This document shows, piece after piece, positions 1-10,324 of a DNA stretch of 64,000 nt. The DNA comes from Paenibacillus sp. CC-CFT747 (lineage in GTDB: Bacteria; Bacillota; Bacilli; Paenibacillales; NBRC-103111). The stretch's first letter is position 1. Each line of letters starts with the position of its first letter. The stretch covers positions 3,526,001 through 3,590,000 of the forward strand of contig CP106741.1 in assembly GCA_030323305.1 (NCBI GenBank). Reading direction: 5' to 3'. A program made the translations under genes and the position numbers. Below the pieces are notes generated by a model. That model worked only from the letters and a program-made list of their open reading frames with translations, was not told where the DNA came from and made no database searches.

Positions 1-575
1 ACCGGTTCTTCCGGATTGAATTGTTCGTCTTTCTCGTGAATGTCGTGGGGTTCTCCGTGCTGGCGCTTAACATCTTCAGCAATCCGCGGGTGACGCCGAT
101 GCTCGGAAGGTGGGAGGTGTCGGATGAACTGCTGTTCATCCACATTACGCTCGCCGTTGGCAGCTATGCCGCCTTTGTCATCGCCGCCGTGTTCTCGGGA
201 ATGTACCTGTTTCTGCACCGGCAGCTGAAGGAGAAGCACTGGTCGGTGACGATGAAGCGCCTGCCGAGTCTCGAGAAGACGGACCGGTACGCCTACCGCG
301 CGGTTATCGCCGGAACGCCCCTGCTGATCACGGCTCTCTCCCTCGGGCTCATTTGGGTGGTGCTTCAGGGCAGTGCGGAGCAGCTTGGGGATTTGAAGGT
401 GCTGAACTCGCTCCTGGTGCTTGTGGGCTACCTGTATTACTTGTTCCTGCGCCTCTCGGTTAAGGCGAACGGCCGCCGGTTGGCCATTTGGAACCTGTAT
501 GCGTTTGGCGTCGTTCTGCTTAATTTTATATTCACGAACTGGCTTTCGGGCTTTCACCAATGGGTGTGGATGTGA
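1..575 (+). CDS. hemX: HemX/CcsA-family membrane protein, 5' partial
   Basis: The reading frame is open from base 3 at the window edge to a TGA at 573-575, so only about the last 190 residues are present. The product is strongly hydrophobic with several membrane spans (for example LLITALSLGLIWVVLQ and VVLLNFIFTNW). It resembles the cytochrome c assembly (CcsA/HemX) family. In Bacillus, hemX follows hemA and precedes hemC; here it is followed at once by the sirohaem and hemC genes, which supports the name. HemX is thought to influence the level of glutamyl-tRNA reductase; that role is family knowledge and is not visible here. hemA would be expected just upstream, outside the window. Confidence 0.8.
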   Translation, partial: RFFRIELFVFLVNVVGFSVLALNIFSNPRVTPMLGRWEVSDELLFIHITLAVGSYAAFVIAAVFSGMYLFLHRQLKEKHWSVTMKRLPSLEKTDRYAYRAVIAGTPLLITALSLGLIWVVLQGSAEQLGDLKVLNSLLVLVGYLYYLFLRLSVKANGRRLAIWNLYAFGVVLLNFIFTNWLSGFHQWVWM

Positions 576-580
576 AGAAG

Positions 581-1273
581 ATGACCTACTATCCGGTAAT
601 GTTGAACCTGCAGGGCAAAAAAGCCGTCGTCGTCGGGGGAGGGCCTGTCGGCGAACGCAAAACGGCCGGCCTCCTTGCGGCCGGGGCGAAGGTGACCGTT
701 ATCTCGCCGGAAGCCACGGAAGGACTCCGGCAGCTGGCGGCGGTCGGGAAACTCCACCTCTTGAACCGGGAGTACCGGGCCGGGGACCTTCAGGAGGAAG
801 GGGCGTTCCTCGTTATGACGGCCACCGGCTCGCCGTCCGTGAACCGCTTCGTGGCCGAGGAAGCCCGGGAAGCCGAGGTCCTCGTGAATGCGGCGGACGA
901 GGGCGAAACCGGGGATTTCCTCGTTCCCTCCGTGCTGCACCGGGGAAGGCTGCTGGTGGCTGTGTCCACGTCAGGGGCCGGTCCGGCCGCCGCCCGGAAG
1001 CTGATCCGGGAACTGGATTCCCGGTACGGCCCGGAATACGAAACCTATGTGGACTTTCTGGCGGAATTCCGCACCGCGGCTAAGAAACGGATAGAGGATC
1101 AGGGTATGAGAGGCCGTCTGCTGCGAAGCCTGTCGGAATGTGACATTCCGGAGCTTATCCGCACCGGGCGGTTTTTGGCATTTCGGGAAGAGGTGCTGGA
1201 ACGGCTCGGGTGCAGCCCGGGCTCGCTATCGGGTATACTGGAGAAATATGCTGACAAAGGAGAACGACCATGA
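581..1273 (+). CDS. precorrin-2 dehydrogenase / sirohydrochlorin ferrochelatase-like protein
   Basis: This is the Met8/SirC/CysG-N type enzyme that oxidises precorrin-2 to sirohydrochlorin with NAD and may insert iron for sirohaem. It begins [13 protein letters not shown] and carries an N-terminal Rossmann glycine motif ([12 protein letters not shown]), then a conserved VLVNAADEG segment near residue 100 and a helical C-terminal domain. An in-frame ATG also exists at 560, inside the end of hemX; ATG 581 gives the usual family N-terminus and is preferred, although neither start has a strong ribosome-binding site. The stop overlaps the hemC start in an ATGA arrangement, so translation is probably coupled. 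With cobA-hemD downstream, the cluster can feed both sirohaem and haem. Confidence 0.85.
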   Translation: MTYYPVMLNLQGKKAVVVGGGPVGERKTAGLLAAGAKVTVISPEATEGLRQLAAVGKLHLLNREYRAGDLQEEGAFLVMTATGSPSVNRFVAEEAREAEVLVNAADEGETGDFLVPSVLHRGRLLVAVSTSGAGPAAARKLIRELDSRYGPEYETYVDFLAEFRTAAKKRIEDQGMRGRLLRSLSECDIPELIRTGRFLAFREEVLERLGCSPGSLSGILEKYADKGERP

Positions 1274-2226
1274 GAAAGATTACTGTCGGAACCCGGCAAA
1301 GCGCTCTGGCGCTCACCCAAACCGGCCAGGTCATCGACCAGCTGAAGCAGGTGAGCCGGGAGCATGAGATCGAGTGTGAATTTGAAATCCGCAAGATTGT
1401 CACCAAGGGGGACCGGATTCTCGATGTGACCCTTTCGAAGGTAGGCGGGAAAGGCTTGTTCGTAAAAGAGATCGAGCAGGCGCTCCTTGACGGAGAGATC
1501 GATATCGCCGTGCACAGCATGAAGGACGTGCCTTCGGAAAGGCGCGAGGGACTCGTCATCGGAGCGGTGCCGAAGCGGGTGGACCCGCGGGATGCCCTTA
1601 TTACCAAGGGGAATATCCCGCTTAAGGACCTGCCGCAAGGAGCCTTGGTCGGCACAAGCAGCCTCCGCCGGGCGGCGCAGCTGAAGGCCTACCGTCCCGA
1701 CCTGCGGATCCAATCCATCCGCGGCAACATCGATTCGAGGCTGCACAAGCTCGAGACGGAAGGCTTTGATGCGATCCTGCTGGCGGCCGCCGGTCTGTAC
1801 CGGATGGGCTGGCAGGACCGCATCAGCGAGTACCTCCCGCCTGCGCTCTGCATTCCGGCCGTAGGCCAGGGCGCCCTCGGCATCGAATGCCGCGGAGACG
1901 ACGGCTTCCTCGTGGACCTGCTCGGCCGGTACAACGACGAAGCCACCGCCCTCGCGGTGAGCGCGGAGCGCAGCTTCCTGGCCCGACTGAACGGCGGCTG
2001 CCAGGTGCCGATCGGGGCCTACGCCGAGCTGGCGGAAGGCGCCTCCCCGGCGGAAGCGACCATCACGCTGACCGGGATGGTCGGAGAGCCCGAAGGGGGA
2101 CGCCTGCTTCGCAGCGAGGTGGCGGGCACCGATCCGGAAGCGCTCGGGCGCGAGCTGGCCGAGGAGCTGATCGCGCGCGGCGCGGACGAGATCCTCGCCG
2201 CCGTGCGGGAGCAGCCGGAAGCGTAA
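1270..2226 (+). CDS. hemC: hydroxymethylbilane synthase (porphobilinogen deaminase)
   Basis: The enzyme polymerises four porphobilinogens into hydroxymethylbilane in the cytoplasm. The 318-residue length is normal. It starts [18 protein letters not shown], contains the substrate-binding segment [12 protein letters not shown], and has the loop [12 protein letters not shown] near residue 240, whose cysteine carries the dipyrromethane cofactor. The start ATG at 1270 has an AAAGGAG ribosome-binding site a few bases upstream and overlaps the stop of the preceding gene. The gene is intact, without frame breaks. Confidence 0.96.
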   Translation: MRKITVGTRQSALALTQTGQVIDQLKQVSREHEIECEFEIRKIVTKGDRILDVTLSKVGGKGLFVKEIEQALLDGEIDIAVHSMKDVPSERREGLVIGAVPKRVDPRDALITKGNIPLKDLPQGALVGTSSLRRAAQLKAYRPDLRIQSIRGNIDSRLHKLETEGFDAILLAAAGLYRMGWQDRISEYLPPALCIPAVGQGALGIECRGDDGFLVDLLGRYNDEATALAVSAERSFLARLNGGCQVPIGAYAELAEGASPAEATITLTGMVGEPEGGRLLRSEVAGTDPEALGRELAEELIARGADEILAAVREQPEA

Positions 2227-2362
2227 GGCGGCCGGCAGGATTCAGCCGGGCGATGAACGAGCGGCGGAGGACGGGTGCGTTCCGGCTCTTACCAAGCAGG
2301 GTCCGGGGAAGTGCCGGAAGGAATCAAGCTTTTTTACGGGATAGAGGATAGGAGTTGGGGAG

Positions 2363-3898
2363 ATGGCGAAGGGGAAGGTTTATCTGGTAGGAGCGGGTCC
2401 CGGAGACCCGAAGCTGATTACCGTGAGAGGGCTGGAAGCCATCCAAAAGGCGGACGCCGTGGTGTACGACCGGCTCGCCAATCCCGCCCTTCTCCGGCAT
2501 ATGAAGCCGGGGGCGGAGAAGATCTACGTGGGCAAGCTGCCCGACCGCCATACCCTGAAGCAGGAGGTCATCAACCAGCTGCTCGTCGATCTTGCCTTGG
2601 AGGGCAAGATCGTGACCCGCTTGAAGGGCGGCGATCCGAGTGTATTCGGGCGTGTGGGGGAGGAAGCCGAGCTCGTGGCAGAGAACGGCATTGAATTCGA
2701 GATCGTTCCCGGCATCACTTCAGCGATTGCCGTGCCGGCCTATGCTGGCATCCCGGTCACCCACCGGGATTTTACTTCATCCCTTGCGATCGTGACGGGG
2801 CACGAATGCCCGGTAAAGGAGACGTCCAATATTGATTGGGGCAAGCTGTCCACGGCAACAGGCACCCTTATCTTCCTTATGGGCGTAAGCAACATCGGCT
2901 CCATCCGCGACGTGCTGCTTGCGAACGGGAAGCCGGCCGCGACGCCGGTGGCCGTCATCCGCTGGGGAACCCGGGCGGAGCAGCGGACCCTGGTGGGGAC
3001 GCTTGCGACGATCGTGGAGCAGGTGGAAGAGGCCCGCTTCAAGTCTCCGGCTATTATCATCGTAGGGGAAGTCGTCACGTTGCGGGATAAGCTGTCCTGG
3101 TTCGAGCGCAAGCCTCTGTTCGGGCAGCGCGTGCTCGTGACCCGTTCCCGCAGCCAGGCAAGCGAGCTGGCCGACCGTATCGATGAGCTGGGCGGCGAGG
3201 TCGTGGAATTCCCCGTGATCCGGCTGCAGCCTCCATCCCGTCCGGAAGCCGTTCAGGCGCTGGAGGAAGGGCTCAAGCGCCTTTCCCGTTACGACTGGGT
3301 GATCTTCACCAGCGTGAACGGGGTGGAATTCTTCTTCGACAAGCTGAGGGAACGTCGTCTCGACATCCGCCTGCTTTCCCAGGCGCAGATAGCCGCGGTG
3401 GGGCCCAAGACGGCGGAAGCGCTCGAGAAACGCGGCCTGTTCGTCGACTCCCAGCCCGACACCTTCCAGGCCGAGGATCTGCTGCGGGAGATCGCCCCGC
3501 GGCTTCAGGCCGGAGAACGGGTACTGCTGCCCCGTGGCGACCTGGCCCGCTCGTACCTGCCGGAGGAGCTGCGGAAGCTCGGCCAGGAGGTAACCGAAGT
3601 CGACGTCTACGAGACCGTCGCTTCAACCGAAGGCGGCGAAGACGTGGTCCGGATGCTGCAGGATGGCGACATCACGGCGGTGACTTTTACGAGCTCCTCC
3701 ACCGTAACGAACTTCTTGGCGGCTTTGGCTGAGGCAGGAGGGGAAGAGCTGAGGGCCAAGCTGAAGGAGCTTCCCGCCTACTGCATCGGCCCGGTCACGG
3801 CTGAGACCGCCGCAGCCGCCGGCTGGACCCGCATTCGCGTATCCGAGCAAGCTACCATTTCGTCGCTGGTGGAGGCCCTGGTTTCCAAAGAACAATAA
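2363..3898 (+). CDS. cobA-hemD: fused uroporphyrinogen-III C-methyltransferase / uroporphyrinogen-III synthase
   Basis: This is a 511-residue fusion. Residues 1 to about 250 are a SAM-dependent uroporphyrinogen-III methyltransferase: VYLVGAGPGDPKL at the N-terminus, VVYDRL, the RLKGGDPSVFGR motif, and EIVPGITSA. Residues from about 258 are uroporphyrinogen-III synthase (HemD): VLVTRSRSQASELADRI, WVIFTSVNGVEFFF and FTSSSTVTNF. The first half makes precorrin-2 for the sirohaem branch and the second cyclises hydroxymethylbilane. Bacillus subtilis uses separate proteins; fused versions are common in Paenibacillus and Clostridia. ATG 2363 follows GGAGTTGGGGAG. About 130 bases of unassigned sequence separate it from hemC. 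Confidence 0.94.
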   Translation: MAKGKVYLVGAGPGDPKLITVRGLEAIQKADAVVYDRLANPALLRHMKPGAEKIYVGKLPDRHTLKQEVINQLLVDLALEGKIVTRLKGGDPSVFGRVGEEAELVAENGIEFEIVPGITSAIAVPAYAGIPVTHRDFTSSLAIVTGHECPVKETSNIDWGKLSTATGTLIFLMGVSNIGSIRDVLLANGKPAATPVAVIRWGTRAEQRTLVGTLATIVEQVEEARFKSPAIIIVGEVVTLRDKLSWFERKPLFGQRVLVTRSRSQASELADRIDELGGEVVEFPVIRLQPPSRPEAVQALEEGLKRLSRYDWVIFTSVNGVEFFFDKLRERRLDIRLLSQAQIAAVGPKTAEALEKRGLFVDSQPDTFQAEDLLREIAPRLQAGERVLLPRGDLARSYLPEELRKLGQEVTEVDVYETVASTEGGEDVVRMLQDGDITAVTFTSSSTVTNFLAALAEAGGEELRAKLKELPAYCIGPVTAETAAAAGWTRIRVSEQATISSLVEALVSKEQ

Positions 3899-4000
3899 GG
3901 ACGAAGTCCTTTGGCATACTTACATCCGGCTTGGCCTTGTCCCCCGTCATTCTATGGCGAGGAACAAGGCCTGCCGTCTTAATCCAAGGAGGTTATTTTG

Positions 4001-4995
4001 ATGAGTTTTCCAATCGTACGCAACCGCCGGCTCCGCACATCGGGGGCCCTGCGCAACCTGGTGCGGGAGCATGCCTATACCGTAAACGACCTGATCTATC
4101 CACTGTTCGTCACGCACGGAACGGGAATCAAGGAAGAGATTTCTTCCATGCCGGGCGTGTACCACTACTCGCTTGACCGTCTTCAAGAGGAGCTGGAGGA
4201 AACGGTCGGCCTCGGCATTCAGGCTATTCTGCTGTTCGGCGTTCCGGAGACGAAGGACGCCCAGGGAACGTCCGCTTTCGACGACCAGGGGATTGTACAG
4301 GAAGCGACCCGTTTCATCAAAGAAAGGTACCCCGATCTGCTCGTCATTGCCGATACGTGCCTATGTCAGTTTACCGATCACGGCCACTGCGGCATGATTC
4401 ACCATCACCCATCGACCGGGCGCGCCGAAATCGACAACGATACCTCGCTCGAGCTATTGGCCCGCACCGCCGTTTCGCAGGCAAAGGCCGGAGCGGACAT
4501 CATCGCCCCGTCGAACATGATGGACGGGTATGTGCACGCCATCCGTACGGCGCTTGACGAGGAGGGCTTCCACCATACGCCGATTATGGCGTACTCGGTG
4601 AAATACGCGTCCGCCTTCTACGGCCCCTTCCGCGATGCGGCGCATTCGGCCCTCAATTCGGTGACCGCAAAACGTACCAGATGGATCCGGCGAACGCCCG
4701 GGAAGCGCTCCGTGAGGCGGATTCCGATGTGGCGGAAGGAGCGGATATGCTCATCGTGAAGCCGGCTTTGGCTTATATGGACATCATTCGCTCGGTCAAA
4801 GACAACTTCGACCTTCCGGTTGTCGCCTACAACGTGAGTGCCGAGTATTCGATGGTAAAAGCAGCCGCCGCAAACGGCTGGATCGACGAGAAAGCGATTG
4901 TCTCCGAAACGCTGACCGGCTTCAAACGGGCAGGGGCGGATATGATTATCACCTACCACGCGAAGGATGCCGCCCGCTGGCAGAAGGGCGAGTAA
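4001..4995 (+). CDS. hemB: delta-aminolevulinic acid dehydratase (porphobilinogen synthase), frameshifted in this sequence
   Basis: The enzyme joins two 5-aminolevulinates into porphobilinogen. The zinc-type motif [12 protein letters not shown] is near residue 125, the first active-site lysine lies in [13 protein letters not shown] and the Schiff-base lysine in [15 protein letters not shown] 4001 is preceded by AAGGAGGT. The frame is lost at the CCC run at 4650-4652. Adding one C joins [18 protein letters not shown] without a gap and gives a full-length protein of about 331 residues. This is most likely a base missing from the sequence, since haem synthesis genes around it are complete. A terminator follows, so this gene probably ends the first hem operon. 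Confidence 0.93.
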
Positions 4996-5076
4996 GCGCG
5001 AGCCCGTTAAGGGCTGGCCAGGCTTTTCGGCAAATCGTTCCTTCCGTTTCAAGCGATTTTCGTTCCAAGAACCTTC

Positions 5077-5117
5077 AAAACCGTTCGTTCCCTTTATGGG
5101 AGCGGGCGGTTTTTTTG
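5077..5117 (+). terminator. rho-independent terminator after hemB
   Basis: An inverted repeat from AAACCGTTCGTTCCC to GGGAGCGGGCGGTTT, with a five-base loop and some G-U pairs, is followed by a T run ending at 5117. It lies between hemB and the convergent AraC gene and may serve both. Confidence 0.75.
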
Positions 5118-5154
5118 ATTGGGGATCCGATTCAAGGAGAGCAGTTCGTCCGGC

Positions 5155-5991
5155 TTAAGGGATCAGGAGACGTTTTTCTCGCTTGCGGTAATGGAGAGGG
5201 GTCACCCCGTAGCGGGCCTTGAAAAGGGTATGAAAGTAAGCGGGGTTGTCAAAGCCCGCTTCCCCGGCTGTCTCCAGCACGCTCCGGTCCGTGTGGCGTA
5301 GCAGATTGGCGGCATAGGCGAGCCGCCTTTCGTTGATCCACTCCGAAGGGGGACACCCGAACGTCTTCTTGAAGCGCCGGCAGACGTGTTCATAGGAGCA
5401 GGGGAAAGCTCCCGCAGCCGGGGGATGCCCGCGACAAAATGCTCCCGCTCGCTCATCGTTCCGACCAGCCGATCAAACCAATCCTCGGGCTCCTCCGGAC
5501 GGAGGAAATGCTGATGGAGAAGCTCGGCAATGAGGGAACGGGCCAGCAGGCGAATCTCCTCCTTCCGGGAGGAGGGATTTCCGTCAACCGCTCCAGCCGG
5601 CGGATAAGCTTCTTCCGGCTGACATCATCGAGCCGCCGGGAAGGAGGCAGCGGGGAGGTGAGCAAGGGATGAGCCGCCGGATCCAGTCCCAGGTAGACGA
5701 ACAGGTCGGCCACCATTTGGCGGGAGAACGCCAAGTTAACGAGCCGGGAGGGGCATCTCCGGCGCTTTCATAGGTATGCACATCCGAAGGGCGGATGAAC
5801 ACCAGCTCCCCCTCGGCAAGGGGCAGAATCTTGTCTTGGATGCGATGGAGGAGCCTGCCCTCCGCCATGAGGAACAGCTCGAAGTATTCATGGGTATGAG
5901 GGGTTCCGGATAAATACAGAAGGGTATCGTGCCAAGCGAAATGAACTCCTGTACGCGGATCCAGCATCTGGCTTTCGGTCAAAAGAAGCAT
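5155..5991 (-). CDS. AraC-family transcriptional regulator with cupin sensor domain, three frame breaks
   Basis: Read on the minus strand, the start is at 5991 and the stop TTA at 5155-5157. The N-terminal part is a cupin-like sugar-sensing domain (HTHEYFELFLMAEG, LVFIRPSDVHTYE). The C-terminal part has two helix-turn-helix motifs (CRRFKKTFGCPPSEW; AGFDNPAYFHTLFKARYG). Three single-base losses break it: near 5747-5754, 5567-5576 and 5401-5404, all in C/G runs. Each repair restores a continuous AraC protein of about 279 residues. It is divergent from the isomerase and oxidoreductase genes at 6149-8019 and probably controls them; that is inference from position. Confidence 0.85.
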
Positions 5992-6148
5992 AGGTTGGCC
6001 TCCTGAAAGATCAACATAGTGAAGATTTTGGTCAAGGAACCGAACGAAATGTCTCCTGGTTTTCTTTATGATTATAAGGGAGAATAGCTCTTTTATAAAA
6101 CAAGGTTAGGTCACCATATTGATTTTTTGAAGAGAGGACGGTGCAGCG
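5992..6148. promoter_or_regulatory. divergent control region between the AraC gene and the sugar isomerase gene
   Basis: This AT-rich intergenic stretch must hold the promoters of both divergent genes and probably an operator for the AraC protein. Several TATAA-like hexamers occur at 6065-6105, but I cannot choose a convincing -35/-10 pair or operator repeat. Confidence 0.4.
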
Positions 6149-6942
6149 GTGAAGATCGCGATGATCAGCGCCAATTATTTCGGGAGGGCTTCAGGGTACC
6201 GGACCAGCATGGACGAGTGGGGAGCAGCGGAGCGAAGGGTCATCGAACGGGCGAGCCTCGAGGAATTCGACCGGATCTGCGCGGATATCGCCGGAGCGGG
6301 GTTCCGGCATATGGAGCTGTGGATGGCCCATGCTTTTCCTAAATTCATGACTCCCTTTCTTGCCGAGGAAATGAAAGCGGTGTGGGAGAGACACAAGCTG
6401 GAGGTCATCGGGTATTCGTGCTCGCTCGGAGATCCCTCAGATGGCCGCGCTGGACGCGGCTGTGCTTCGAAGCTTGTCGGATGCTCGGAATCAAGCAGAT
6501 CGCAAGCGGGCTGTCCCCGGAAGGGGCATCTGCCGTTTACGGGCTGTGCCAAGAATACGGCATCCGGGTTGCCGTGGAGAACCATCCGGAGAAGCATCCC
6601 GAAGAGATCCACCGGGTCATAGGCGAGTACGGGGATTGGCTTGGGGCTTGCGTAGATACCGGATGGTTCGCCACCCAAGGCTTTCCGGCACCGGAAGCCA
6701 TCCGGCAGCTGAAGGGTCAGCTCCTGCATGTGCACCTGAAGGACGTGCGGGAGGTGGGGACCCATCATTCCGTGCCGCTCCGCCAAGGGGTGGCGGATAT
6801 AGCCGGCTGCGTGGACGCGTTGAGGGAAATCGGCTACGAGGGGACAATCTCTATCGAGCAGGAATCCGGTGACCATGATCCTACGGAGGATTGTGCGGAA
6901 GGGCTTCGCTGGCTGAAGCAGGAGCTGGCGCTTGAGCCATAA
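6149..6942 (+). CDS. sugar phosphate isomerase/epimerase family TIM-barrel protein, one frame break
   Basis: This belongs to the xylose isomerase-like TIM-barrel (AP endonuclease 2) superfamily. It starts at GTG 6149 (MKIAMISANYFGR) after AGAGAGGACGG. Recognisable strand motifs include GFRHMELWMAHAF, VAVENHPEKHPEE, WLGACVDTGWFA, LLHVHLKDV and GTISIEQESG, with His and Glu/Asp residues typical of the metal site. The frame breaks at the CCC run 6434-6436. One added C gives GDPLRWPRWTRLCFEACRM and a protein of about 264 residues. The substrate is unknown. It sits directly before a Gfo/Idh/MocA oxidoreductase, a pairing common in inositol and sugar catabolism. Confidence 0.82.
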
Positions 6943-7036
6943 GGAAGGAGCCCCGACCGGGAAGGAACCCGGTTCGGAATCAAACCGGCAGTAGAAACGG
7001 AAACGACGGATACCAACGGAAAAGGGGTTAGCCATT

Positions 7037-8019
7037 ATGGTACGTATTGCAATAGTAGGAACGGGCTGGCAGGGCCAGGGCCTCATGAGCAGCCTGAAGC
7101 AAATCGAAGGGATGGAGCTTGTCGGAGCCTGCGACCTGAATGCCGAAATGCTGGCCAAAGTCGTCACCAAGTTCTCCGTTCCCGGTTATGCCGATTATGG
7201 ACGCATGCTGGACGAGACCAAGCCGGACGGGGTATTGATCTGCATCCATCCCCAGCACCGGTACGAGCTGGTTAAAGAAGCGGCCGTGCGGGGCATTCCA
7301 TGCTTCATCGAGAAGCCTCCGGCCCGCGACCTGGAAGGAGCGCGACGGATCAGCGACGTTCTGGAGGAATACGGCGTGATGAACAGTGTAGGCTTCATGT
7401 ACCGCTACAGCGCGGCTCTGCAGAAGGCCAAGGAGTTGATCGCCGGCCGCCGGGTCGCACTGGTCCGCAGCTGCATGCTGGACGGCCTTGCCATCCGGCC
7501 GGACTCGCCTCGATGGTTCTTTGATAAAGAACGGTCGGGCGGACCGGTTTTCGATCAGGCGATCCACGTGCTGGACCTGTCCCGTTATTTATTTGGGGAT
7601 GTCGAGGCCGCCTCCGGGTTTCAGGGGAATCGGACGGTCCCCAAAGGAGAGGACTTCACCGTGGAGGACAGCGCTTCCCTTACCCTCCGGTACCGGAACG
7701 GAATTATGCAGAGCCACACCCATTCCTGGGCCTATAACGGTTTCCGGATGCAGCTGGAGATCGTGTCCGACGAGCTTGACCTAACGCTCGATCTCGGCAA
7801 GGGGACGCTGACGGGAACGGCGGGAGGGGAGCCGGTGGCCTACGAAAGCCAGGACGCCCTCTACCGGCTGGAGCTGGAGGCGTTCGGCCGTGCCATCCGC
7901 GAGGAAATCCCGCTTGGATCCGGTCCACCTACGCGGACAGCGTCCGCTCGCTGGCCGTCGCTCTATCAGCCGTGCAGGCGCTCGAAAACGGGCAGGTAGC
8001 GTACGTAAAGGAAGAGTAA
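7037..8019 (+). CDS. Gfo/Idh/MocA family oxidoreductase, frame break near the C-terminus
   Basis: An NAD(P)-dependent sugar or inositol dehydrogenase-like protein. It has an N-terminal Rossmann motif (IAIVGTGWQGQG), the EKPPARD segment that holds the family catalytic-region lysine, and a C-terminal alpha/beta domain with GGPVFDQAIHVLDL. As written, the frame ends at 7999 with an unrelated tail. One base lost around 7920-7923 explains this: after repair the protein ends STYADSVRSLAVALSAVQ...VKEE at the TAA at 8017-8019, about 327 residues, which matches the usual family C-terminus. It is co-directional with the TIM-barrel gene, with about 94 bases between them. The substrate cannot be told from sequence. 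Confidence 0.86.
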
Positions 8020-8043
8020 AAGAAGCGAAGGATTCATCAAGGA

Positions 8044-8071
8044 GCCGGACCTGGCAGCAGGTCCGGCTTTT
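8044..8071 (+). terminator. terminator after the oxidoreductase gene
   Basis: A perfect nine-pair stem GCCGGACCT / AGGTCCGGC with a GGCAGC loop is followed by TTTT. It closes the AraC-linked module. The rest of 8072-8226 holds nothing I recognise. Confidence 0.88.
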
Positions 8072-8226
8072 CCTGCTGGCCAGACTCTTTTGTCCGACGA
8101 TCGTCCTCCTTAGAAGGACAGCGACCGATTCGAGACGGGCGGTATTCCTTCCTTTCCCTATCTGCCATTTCCGCCAAACCTCACCCCCTTTGTCAAAGAT
8201 TTGTCGGATTCTGACGTCCGCCCGAG

Positions 8227-8255
8227 TTGTTACCCGTAGGCAAATAGGGCATAAT
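8227..8255 (+). promoter_or_regulatory. sigma-A-type promoter for hemEHY(L)
   Basis: TTGTTA (8227-8232), 17-base spacer, CATAAT (8250-8255), about 70 bases before hemE. The hexamers and spacing fit a vegetative promoter, and the position explains how hemE and following genes are transcribed after the upstream terminator. Confidence 0.65.
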
Positions 8256-8322
8256 TGTAAGTAGCAAACGGGAGCGTACGGAAGGGATTTCCGGCGCCGT
8301 CCCTTAGAAAAGAGGAACGCTG

Positions 8323-9383
8323 ATGGCTTACAACGATACGTTTATCCGCGCCTGCCGCAAGCAGGAGGTGGACGTGCTTCCGGTCTGGTACATGCGCCAG
8401 GCGGGGAGATATGATCCGGACTACCGCAAGATTAAAGAGAACTACAGCCTGCTTGAAATTTGCCGGCAGCCGGAGCTCGCGGCCGAGGTTACCTTGATGC
8501 CCGTCAAGAAGCTCGGAGTGGACGCGGCTATTCTTTATTCCGATATTATGAATCCGGTTGCTTCCATCGGGATTGATTTTGATATTGTGAAGAACATCGG
8601 GCCGGTTATCGACAATCCGATCCGGACGGCAGAGGACGTAGCTCGCCTGCGCCCGATCGATGTGGAAGGGGACCTTTCTCATATTCTGGAGACCATCCGG
8701 ATACTGGACCGGGAGCTCACCGTTCCACTCATTACATTCGCCGGGGCTCCCTTTACCATTGCGAGCTACCTGATCGAGGGCCGTCCTTCCAAAAGCTATA
8801 TCCGTACCAAGGAAATGATGTATGGCGAGCCGAAGGTCTGGTTCCAGCTCATGGACAAGCTGGGCGATATGGTCATCGCCTACCTGAAGGCGCAGATCCA
8901 GGCCGGGGCAAAGGCTGTTCAGCTGTTCGATTCGTGGGTTGGAGCTTTGGCGCCTTCCGATTTCCGGACGTATGTGCTTCCGACCATCGAACGGATATTC
9001 CGAGAGATTTCCCATCTAGAGCAGCCCAAAATCTACTTCCCGGGGTAAGCTCGGGAGAGCTGCTGCCGACTTTAACCCGTCTTCAAGCGGACGTCATCGG
9101 CCTCGACTGGAGGGTCGCTATTCCGGAAGGGCGGCGCCGGACGGACAACCGGTTTGCCGTTCAGGGCAACCTGGACCCTTACGTGCTGACGGCCCCTATG
9201 GCGGTCATCAAGGAGCAGGCCAAAGCGATCATCGACCAGGGGATCCAGAGCCCCGGGTATATTTTCAATCTTGGACACGGCTTGTTCCCGGAAGCGTCGC
9301 TCGACAAGCTGAAGGAGCTGACCGATTTCGTGCACGACTATTCGCGGACGGCTCTTCAGGCGGCCGTTAAGGGAGGCAAGTAG
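8323..9383 (+). CDS. hemE: uroporphyrinogen decarboxylase, frameshifted in this sequence
   Basis: The enzyme converts uroporphyrinogen III to coproporphyrinogen III. Family signatures are [16 protein letters not shown] near the N-terminus and [15 protein letters not shown] near residue 145. ATG 8323 follows AAAAGAGGA. The frame is broken at the GGGG run 9042-9045. Adding one G turns the false stop into [15 protein letters not shown] and gives a normal protein of about 353 residues. The stop TAG is immediately followed by the hemH ATG, so the two are translationally coupled. Confidence 0.93.
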
Positions 9384-10322
9384 ATGACGAAGAAGACGAT
9401 CGGCGTTCTCGTGATGTCGTACGGCACCCCCGAAAGCCTGGATCAGGTGGAGGCTTACTACACCCATATCCGCCGGGGCAGCCCTCCCTCCGCCGAGCAG
9501 CTGAAGGAGCTGACCGACCGCTATGAGGCAATCGTGGGAGGGTTTTTCCCTTTGAGGGAGAATACGAACCAGCAGGTAAGCGCCTTGGAAGAAACGCTGA
9601 ACCGGGAGCACCCGGACTATGAGTTCCGCTGCTACCAAGGACTTAAGCATGCCAGTCCGTTCATCGAGGACGGGGTGGAGGCCATGGCCAAGGAGGGCAT
9701 TACGGAAGCGGTAGGCGTGGTGCTGGCCCCTCATTATTCCGTGATGAGCGTAGGCGGCTATATCAAGCGGGCGAAGGAGAAAGCGGAAGAGACCGGGCTT
9801 TCGATCCGTTTTGTTCGAAGCTACCAAACCCATCCTTCGCTTATCCAAGCCCTTACGGAGAGGGTGGAGAAGGCACTAGGCTTGTTCGAGGGGGTGCCGG
9901 CGAAGGGAGTCCGGGTTCTCTTTACCGCTCACAGCCTGCCGGAGAAGATTCTCGAGATGAACGATCCTTACCCCGAGCAGCTTTTGGAAACGGCAAAAGC
10001 CGTTGCGGAACGGGCGGGAGTGGAGGAGTGGCAGTTCGCGTGGCAGAGCGCGGGGCGGACGGCAACCCCATGGCTAGGACCGGACATTCTCGACGTGTTG
10101 GAGACGCTGAAGCGGGAGGAAGCCGTGGAGAACGTGCTGGTGTGCCCGGTCGGGTTTGTTTCCGATCATCTGGAGGTTCTGTACGACCTGGATATCGAGG
10201 CAAAGCGGAAAGCCGCTGAGCTTGGCATCCATCTCGAGCGGACGGAGTCGCTTAATACCGACCCGCTGTACATGCAAACCCTTAGCGATGTGGTGGCGGC
10301 GGAAGTGGAGAGGAAGGGATAG
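9384..10322 (+). CDS. hemH: ferrochelatase (Gram-positive, coproporphyrin type)
   Basis: Inserts iron into the porphyrin. The 312-residue length and the order hemE-hemH-hemY match the Gram-positive HemH/CpfC enzyme, which acts on coproporphyrin III. Visible motifs are VLVMSYGTPESLDQVE, LAPHYSVMSVGGY with the metal-site histidine, LFTAHSLPEKI, and AWQSAGRTATPWLGPDI with the conserved C-terminal region. The ATG directly abuts the hemE stop. The gene is intact. Substrate choice (coproporphyrin rather than protoporphyrin) is inferred from the family and the neighbours. Confidence 0.94.
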   Translation: MTKKTIGVLVMSYGTPESLDQVEAYYTHIRRGSPPSAEQLKELTDRYEAIVGGFFPLRENTNQQVSALEETLNREHPDYEFRCYQGLKHASPFIEDGVEAMAKEGITEAVGVVLAPHYSVMSVGGYIKRAKEKAEETGLSIRFVRSYQTHPSLIQALTERVEKALGLFEGVPAKGVRVLFTAHSLPEKILEMNDPYPEQLLETAKAVAERAGVEEWQFAWQSAGRTATPWLGPDILDVLETLKREEAVENVLVCPVGFVSDHLEVLYDLDIEAKRKAAELGIHLERTESLNTDPLYMQTLSDVVAAEVERKG

Positions 10323-10324
10323 TC